Source of the DNA: an uncultured bacterium
GTDB lineage: Bacteria; Actinomycetota; Actinomycetes; S36-B12
Length of the DNA: 10,962 nucleotides
Direction of reading: 5' to 3'
Assembly: GCA_903896585.1 (NCBI GenBank)
Contig: CAITYI010000030.1
Location: 1-10,962 of the forward strand
Shown: positions 6,880 to 10,962 of the stretch, in pieces
Layout of the letters: every line of letters begins with the position of its first letter
How positions within the stretch are numbered: position 1 is the first letter of the stretch
The notes under the pieces: generated by a model
Database searches by the model: none
Seen by the model: the letters and a program-made list of their open reading frames with translations, nothing else
What the model was told of the DNA's origin: nothing
Translations under genes and position numbers: made by a program

Positions 6880-6909
6880 CTAGACACATTGGGTGTAGCC
6901 GTGGTCTAG
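6880..6909 (-). promoter_or_regulatory. Hairpin directly after glyA
   Basis: On the transcribed strand, CTAGAC(C)AC pairs with GTGTCTAG as an 8-bp stem with one bulged C, around a 13-nt loop. It begins 3 nt after the glyA stop. The next bases are CTGATTGACATG with no U-tract, so it does not look like an intrinsic terminator. A 3'-end stabiliser or processing site is possible. A smaller ACAC/GTGT pairing inside the loop region competes with the long stem. Confidence 0.45.
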
Positions 6910-6912
6910 GTA

Positions 6913-8172
6913 TTACCCACGAGCATACGCCGGGAAATCTGAAACAAGCTGTTCTGTCTGCTTGGCAATCACGGCGTGCTCTTGTGGGTCAGCTGACCGA
7001 ACCGCGCGATCAATAAGGTCGGCAATCACATCCATTTGAGCAATTCCCATACCCTGGGTGGTCACAGAGGGTGTGCCAACTCGAATGCCGGAGGCGATGG
7101 AAGGTGGTTGCTGGTCAAATGGGATCGCATTCTTGTTGAGGGTGATGCGCCCCGCATCACAACGTATTTCCGCCTCGGCGCCCGTGACACCCGTACTTGT
7201 TATGTCAATTAAGGCCAGATGGGTGTCAGTTCCTCCACTTACCGGACGCATGCCCCGATCCGCCAAACCGGACACCAATGCCTGTGCATTGAGAATTACC
7301 TGCTTGGCGTATGCCTGATACTCCGGTGTACTTGCTTCCTTGAGAGCCACCGCTTTGGCCGCAACAGCATGCATGAGTGGCCCACCCTGCATCATGGGGA
7401 AAACGGCTTTGTCGATTTTCGCGGCGTGCTCGGCCTTGCACAACATCATGCCACCGCGAGGTCCGCGTAAAACTTTATGTGTTGTAAAACACACGACATC
7501 GGCATATGGCACGGGACTTGGAATCGCTTTTCCGGCAACGAGCCCAATGAAATGGGCAGCGTCCACCATCATGATGGCGCCTACTTCGTCAGCGATATCT
7601 CGGAAACCGGCAAAATCAATCAATCGCGGATAAGCGGTTGCACCGCAAATAATCATTTTCGGTTTATTCTCGATCGCGATTCGACGTACTTCTTCCATGT
7701 CGATGAGGTCGTCTTCAGGTCGCACGCCATACGACACAATGTTGAACCACTTACCCGAAAAGTTGACCGGCGAACCGTGCGTTAGGTGACCACCATGGGA
7801 CAGACTCATGGCCATGACGGTGTCCCCTGGCGCTACAAACGCACCATAGGCTGCGATATTCGCACTTGCACCCGAATGCGGCTGGAGATTGGCATGTTCG
7901 GCACCGAATAATTCTTTGGCCCGCTCTATCCCAATGAGTTCCGCGCGATCCACCTCAGAGCATCCGCCGTAATAGCGCTTGCCCGGGTAACCCTCTGCGT
8001 ATTTGTTACTCAGTGTTGATCCGAGAGCAGCCAATACCGCTGGCGACGTGAAATTCTCACTGGCAATTAATTGAAGGCCACTACGCGCCCGCTCCAGTTC
8101 GGCAAGAATGATCTCTGCGATCTCAGGATCTTCTTGCTGCAACTCAGAAAAATCCGGTCCCCAAAAAACCAT
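6913..8172 (-). CDS. glyA: Serine hydroxymethyltransferase
   Basis: PLP enzyme interconverting serine and glycine while loading tetrahydrofolate with a one-carbon unit, in the cytosol. With the start chosen here it has 419 residues, normal for the family. Motifs: LQLIASENFTSPAV (34-47), SNKYAEGYPGKRYYGGC (55-71), DAAHFIGLV (204-212) with the PLP-binding Asp and His, and THKVLRGPRGG (231-241) with catalytic Lys233. Most family members read THKTLRGPRGG, so the Val is a mild variant. The open frame extends 10 codons upstream to a GTG at 8202. I chose the ATG at 8172 because GAGGG lies 4 nt before it, while the GTG at 8202 and the ATG at 8190 have none and the 8202 GTG lies in a hairpin. Streptomyces has a glyA copy at this locus. 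Whether the genome has another glyA is unknown. Confidence 0.94.
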   Translation of the reverse strand: MVFWGPDFSELQQEDPEIAEIILAELERARSGLQLIASENFTSPAVLAALGSTLSNKYAEGYPGKRYYGGCSEVDRAELIGIERAKELFGAEHANLQPHSGASANIAAYGAFVAPGDTVMAMSLSHGGHLTHGSPVNFSGKWFNIVSYGVRPEDDLIDMEEVRRIAIENKPKMIICGATAYPRLIDFAGFRDIADEVGAIMMVDAAHFIGLVAGKAIPSPVPYADVVCFTTHKVLRGPRGGMMLCKAEHAAKIDKAVFPMMQGGPLMHAVAAKAVALKEASTPEYQAYAKQVILNAQALVSGLADRGMRPVSGGTDTHLALIDITSTGVTGAEAEIRCDAGRITLNKNAIPFDQQPPSIASGIRVGTPSVTTQGMGIAQMDVIADLIDRAVRSADPQEHAVIAKQTEQLVSDFPAYARG

Positions 8173-8176
8173 GTCA

Positions 8177-8181
8177 CCCTC
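8177..8181 (-). promoter_or_regulatory. Ribosome binding site that sets the glyA start
   Basis: The transcribed strand reads GAGGGTGACATG. GAGGG sits 4 nt before the ATG at 8172, a slightly short but workable spacing. No purine-rich site precedes the upstream in-frame GTG at 8202 or the ATG at 8190, which is why the shorter 419-residue protein is preferred. Confidence 0.6.
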
Positions 8182-8191
8182 ACTATGCATG

Positions 8192-8209
8192 GGCACGATC
8201 ACGCGTGCC
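8192..8209 (-). promoter_or_regulatory. Hairpin in the gap before glyA
   Basis: On the transcribed strand, GGCACG-CGTGAT-CGTGCC forms a perfect 6-bp stem with a 6-nt loop, about 20 nt after the stop of the sua5-like gene and 19 nt before the preferred glyA ATG. No U-run follows. It contains the in-frame GTG at 8202 in its loop/stem edge, which further weakens that codon as a start. A regulatory role for glyA is possible but unsupported by any known motif. Confidence 0.4.
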
Positions 8210-8228
8210 GTTCGTTAAGAAGCACACC

Positions 8229-8876
8229 CTACGCGATTTCTGGAATTACGGATTGCAGTGTCGAGAGGTCACAGGCACCGGTTCGAACTACCCGTGGTGG
8301 CTCGACGGTGCAATCCACCACGGTGCTGCTCACCGCGGTGTCTGAATTGTTAGAAAGATCTCCTGCATCAAGAATCAGGGCAATGTCATCGCACTCCAAT
8401 GCATCAAGATCTTGTGCGGTTGTGATCAGGGGCTGCCCGGTGAAATGTGCGCCCGTGGAAGCCAGTGGCCCCGTTGTATGGAGGACCTGCAGCGTTAACG
8501 GGTGAAGTGGCATCCGGACCGCGACCGGCGCATCCTCTGGGTGATCCCAACTGAGTGTCATTCCTGGTTCAAGAAGAATTGTCAATTCACCAGGCCATAG
8601 AGCTTCCATGAGTTGCTGAGCGGCGGTTGGAATCCTGCGGGTGATTCCACTCACGGTCGATACCTGTGGCACGAGAATGCTCAACGGCACCGTGGGGGCC
8701 AGTGACTTGAACCCACGCAATGCCGACGTTCCTCGAACGCTGAAAGCATCGGTGACAACGGCGTACATGCCTTCAGTGGGGATGATCAAAAGGCCGCCCC
8801 TGCGAGCCGTGGATAGTGCCAATGAGAGGGCCCGGTCTCGCTGTGCGCCGTCATTGCACTTAATTCGGATGGTCAC
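8229..8876 (-). CDS. Sua5/YrdC/TsaC-family protein with altered active-site motifs
   Basis: Encodes 215 residues of the YrdC fold. Active members use ATP, bicarbonate and threonine to make threonylcarbamoyl-AMP for the t6A37 modification of tRNAs. Recognisable parts are GGLLIIPTEGMYAVVTDAF (27-45), LWPGELTILLE (93-103), VAVRMPLHP (118-126, with R121), and SSTVVDCTVEPPRVVRTGA near 183-201. Two motifs depart from the family. The usual KxR before the PL segment reads K57-S58-L59, losing the arginine. The SAN motif, expected in STGAHFTGQP (140-149), reads G-A-H. These residues normally contact the nucleotide and intermediate. The protein may be a divergent but active enzyme or a weakened paralog. 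The start is GTG at 8876, the first possible codon after an in-frame TAG, only 6 nt after prmC, with little ribosome binding site, so coupling is likely. Confidence 0.85.
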   Translation of the reverse strand: MTIRIKCNDGAQRDRALSLALSTARRGGLLIIPTEGMYAVVTDAFSVRGTSALRGFKSLAPTVPLSILVPQVSTVSGITRRIPTAAQQLMEALWPGELTILLEPGMTLSWDHPEDAPVAVRMPLHPLTLQVLHTTGPLASTGAHFTGQPLITTAQDLDALECDDIALILDAGDLSNNSDTAVSSTVVDCTVEPPRVVRTGACDLSTLQSVIPEIA

Positions 8877-8882
8877 CCCGGA

Positions 8883-9818
8883 CTACACCCGCCTTGCCAA
8901 TGTGAACCGAGGGAGTTGGTTGTAATCCTGCCGATCCTCAATGTCTGTGAAAAGTTGAGTACCTGCAACGCCGGCGATAAATTCATCTAGTCCTGCCGGG
9001 ACTCTCGCCTGTCTCACGGCTTCAACAACCCCGCCTCCGGGGGACAGGGGTCCCTGAACATCTGCGTGCTCAATAACCATCAATCCCCCAGACTTCAACA
9101 GCATGGCTGCTGTGATGACAATCCCTCGAACAACATCAAGGCCATCTACTCCCCCATACAGGGCAATGGCTGGTTCATGATCGCGCACTTCTGGGTCACG
9201 CGGTATCGAGCCATCTGGAATGTACGGCGGATTACAGGTGACAACATCGCATGTTCCAGCAGCCGAGCGAAACTCCAGAATCGAGACGTCGGTGGCATCG
9301 GCCGCAATAATCTCAACCGGTGTTGCGGCGGGATGAGCCGCGGAGAGAGTGCGCACGTTCTCACGCAACCACACCAAGGCTTCGGGGCTCAGCTCCACGG
9401 CGCTCACCTGGGTACCTGGAACCTCGGTTGCCAAGGAGATGGCAATCGCACCGGAGCCGGAGCAAAGATCGAATGCCCGGGGGCGTTCGCAGGTGCGCAA
9501 GTGCCTAATGGCGGCCTCTGCCACCAATTCACTTTCAGGTCGGGGGATAAAAACTCCGGGACCCACCTGAACTTCAATATGCCTAAACGGGGCGGTACCC
9601 ACAAGATGTTGGAGCGGGATTCGATTTAACCGCTTGGCCATGAGGCGTTCAAAACTAATGCGATCTTCTTCATCAACACGATCGTGAAGTAGTAAGCGAT
9701 TTCGACTCACGCCTAAGACATGGGCGAGGAGCTCAGCCGAATCAACCGCCGCCGATTCAATTCCTGCTCGGTGAAGCCGACGCTCCGAGTCAACTAGAAT
9801 TTCTCGGATCGTGGTCAC
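8883..9818 (-). CDS. prmC: Release factor glutamine methyltransferase
   Basis: Encodes a 311-residue SAM-dependent methyltransferase that N5-methylates the glutamine of the GGQ motif in release factors, which raises termination efficiency. The N-terminal helical domain (about 1-75) has the family form, including RIPLQHLVGTAPFRHIEV (66-83). The Rossmann domain shows FIPRPESELV (90-99), the SAM loop DLCSGSGAIAISLA (117-130) and catalytic NPPY (196-199). The end, QLPRFTLARR, is the family terminus. It is slightly longer than the usual 275-290, with some extra residues between about 253 and 285. The start is GTG, overlapping the prfA stop by 4 nt (GTGA), with GGAG 8 nt upstream inside prfA. Its substrate RF1 is the product of the gene directly before it. 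Confidence 0.96.
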   Translation of the reverse strand: MTTIREILVDSERRLHRAGIESAAVDSAELLAHVLGVSRNRLLLHDRVDEEDRISFERLMAKRLNRIPLQHLVGTAPFRHIEVQVGPGVFIPRPESELVAEAAIRHLRTCERPRAFDLCSGSGAIAISLATEVPGTQVSAVELSPEALVWLRENVRTLSAAHPAATPVEIIAADATDVSILEFRSAAGTCDVVTCNPPYIPDGSIPRDPEVRDHEPAIALYGGVDGLDVVRGIVITAAMLLKSGGLMVIEHADVQGPLSPGGGVVEAVRQARVPAGLDEFIAGVAGTQLFTDIEDRQDYNQLPRFTLARRV

Positions 9819-10888
9819 GAACTTGGCTCCGCCAACCTGCTTTGCTGGTCAGCTGCAATACACGCTTCGATCACAGGATCAAGTTCACCATCTAGTACCT
9901 GGTCCAAATTGTGCGCCTTGAACCCCACCCGATGATCATTTAATCTGTTTTCAGGAAAGTTGTATGTTCGGATTCGTTCACTGCGGTCAACGGTACGAAC
10001 TTGGGATCGCCGAACATCAGAAGCATCTTTAGCGGCTTGCTCCTGAGCAACCGCCAGCAGGCGAGCACGCAATATCCGCATTGCTTGCTCGCGATTTTGC
10101 AACTGGCTTTTCTCGTTTTGGCAGGAAACGACTACGCCTGTTGGGACGTGCGTTATGCGAACGGCTGAATCTGTTGTGTTCACGCTCTGACCCCCCGGAC
10201 CAGAGGACCTGTACACATCGATTCGCAGGTCATTGGGATCAACCGTGACGTCAACATCTTCAGCCTCGGGCGCCACCATGACTCCCGCAGCCGATGTGTG
10301 AATTCTCCCTTGGGATTCCGTGACAGGCACCCGCTGTACTCGATGGACACCGCCTTCAAATTTCAATCGAGCAAATGGCGCCTCACCAATACCGGGAGCA
10401 CTTTTTGATTTCACAGCAATTGAAATATCTTTGTAACCGCCAAGATCAGATTCCACTGCATCAAGTACTTCAGTACTCCAACCTCGACGTTCTGCGTACC
10501 TCAAGTACATGCGCATGAGATCGGCAGCAAAGAGCGCGGACTCGTCTCCACCTTCGCCAGCCTTGATTTCAACAATGACATCTTTGTCATCCATAGGGTC
10601 ACGTGGAAGAAGTAGGTGAGTGAGTTTCTCTGCCACTTCTTGGACCCTTAGATCCAGAGACTTCACTTCTAAGTCAAATGAACTATCCACTTCCGCGAAC
10701 TCTCGAGCCGCATGTAAGTCGCCAGTGAGTGTCAGCCACTCGCGGTACGTAGCGACGATGGGTCGTAACTGGGCATACCTGCGACCGAGTTTCCTGGCTG
10801 CCGCTTGATCCCCGTGAATAGCAGGATCCGCGAGGCCAGCTTCCACTTGGTCAAGCTCGGCGGCCATGTCAATACATGACTCGAACAT
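9815..10888 (-). CDS. prfA: Peptide chain release factor 1
   Basis: Encodes the 357-residue class I release factor that reads UAA and UAG in the ribosomal A site and triggers peptide release. The stop-codon-reading tripeptide is PVT at 188-190 (PxT type, PAT in E. coli), which marks RF1 rather than RF2 (SPF). It lies in HRVQRVPVTESQGRIHTSA. The catalytic GGQ is at 232-234 in SSGPGGQSVNTTDSAVR. The C-terminal domain contains RTYNFPENRLNDHRVGFK (307-324). The length is normal. The ATG has an excellent AGGAGG 7 nt upstream. It is the first gene after a probable terminator and so may head the transcription unit, though I see no convincing promoter in the short space. In related genomes rpmE and rho lie upstream. 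Confidence 0.98.
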   Translation of the reverse strand: MFESCIDMAAELDQVEAGLADPAIHGDQAAARKLGRRYAQLRPIVATYREWLTLTGDLHAAREFAEVDSSFDLEVKSLDLRVQEVAEKLTHLLLPRDPMDDKDVIVEIKAGEGGDESALFAADLMRMYLRYAERRGWSTEVLDAVESDLGGYKDISIAVKSKSAPGIGEAPFARLKFEGGVHRVQRVPVTESQGRIHTSAAGVMVAPEAEDVDVTVDPNDLRIDVYRSSGPGGQSVNTTDSAVRITHVPTGVVVSCQNEKSQLQNREQAMRILRARLLAVAQEQAAKDASDVRRSQVRTVDRSERIRTYNFPENRLNDHRVGFKAHNLDQVLDGELDPVIEACIAADQQSRLAEPSS

Positions 10889-10895
10889 CGGGATC

Positions 10896-10901
10896 CCTCC
10901 T
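10896..10901 (-). promoter_or_regulatory. Strong ribosome binding site of prfA
   Basis: The transcribed strand has AAAGGAGGG with AGGAGG ending 7 nt before the prfA ATG at 10888. It is among the best Shine-Dalgarno matches in the window and confirms the MFESCIDMAAEL start. Confidence 0.8.
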
Positions 10902-10913
10902 TTCGGTACACAT

Positions 10914-10940
10914 AAAAAATCCGGGCGCCGGTCCGGGATC
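10914..10940 (-). terminator. Probable intrinsic terminator of the gene upstream of prfA
   Basis: On the transcribed strand, ATCC-C-GG pairs with CC-C-GGAT, leaving one C-C mismatch and a 7-nt loop ACCGGCG. A run of six T follows at once. A shorter CCGG/CCGG pairing is an alternative. The stem is short and imperfect, so strength is uncertain, but the GC stem plus T-run and the position 26 nt before the prfA start fit a terminator for an upstream gene (rpmE in relatives). The remaining 22 bases to the window edge show nothing recognisable. Confidence 0.5.
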
Positions 10941-10962
10941 GGCCGCGCGACGGGGGAGACAC

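Noticed and set aside
6865..6880. A perfect TTGACA on the transcribed strand upstream of wecA.
   Set aside because: At 17-19 nt downstream the sequence is GC-rich (GCACGG region) with no -10-like hexamer, and the start codon follows too closely.
9066..9629. A 187-codon plus-strand open frame opposite prmC.
   Set aside because: It covers the SAM-loop and NPPY region of prmC on the other strand, with no recognisable product, so it is treated as a shadow.
10732..10962. A minus-strand frame running from the window edge into prfA.
   Set aside because: It overlaps prfA out of frame, runs through the probable terminator, and reads as low-complexity basic sequence before the overlap.

Overview
The window is a conserved actinobacterial housekeeping locus. 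Every gene I can support lies on the minus strand, so transcription runs from high to low coordinates. In transcription order: prfA (release factor 1), prmC (release-factor glutamine methyltransferase), a Sua5/YrdC/TsaC-family gene, glyA (serine hydroxymethyltransferase), a WecA-type polyprenyl-phosphate HexNAc-1-P transferase, then the F1Fo ATP synthase genes atpI, atpZ, atpB, atpE, atpF, atpH, atpA and the 5' part of atpG, which is cut by the window edge. From memory, Mycobacterium tuberculosis has the same backbone (prfA-hemK-sua5-rfe-atpI-atpB-...), and Streptomyces also has a glyA there. Separate atpF and atpH genes argue against Mycobacteriales, where b and delta are fused. Base composition looks intermediate rather than very GC-rich (judged by eye, not computed). 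A medium-GC, compact actinomycete, perhaps aquatic, fits, but I cannot name a genus.

Right part (about 5720-10962): a likely intrinsic terminator closes the unseen upstream gene, then a strong ribosome binding site starts prfA. prfA, prmC and the sua5-like gene are tightly packed (4-nt overlap, then a 6-nt gap) and serve translation: RF1, the enzyme that methylates its GGQ glutamine, and a tRNA threonylcarbamoyl-AMP synthase family protein. glyA and wecA follow with short gaps that contain hairpins. The sua5-like protein is the most unusual product: two of its usually conserved active-site motifs are altered.

Left part (1-5654): the ATP synthase operon in the usual order. atpI, atpZ and atpB are joined by ATGA overlaps, atpF and atpH by TAATG, and atpA and atpG are 1 nt apart. 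The larger gaps flank atpE, whose product is needed in the most copies, and atpA. The atpE gaps carry hairpins. The atpH-atpA gap carries an imperfect 30-bp tandem repeat with a third copy shortened by 17 bp, which is the clearest non-coding oddity in the window.

I found no mobile element, CRISPR array, tRNA or rRNA, and no unknown multi-gene system. No stretch over about 130 bases lacks a gene. The points worth a second look are the repeat, the sua5-like active site and the small intergenic RNA structures.
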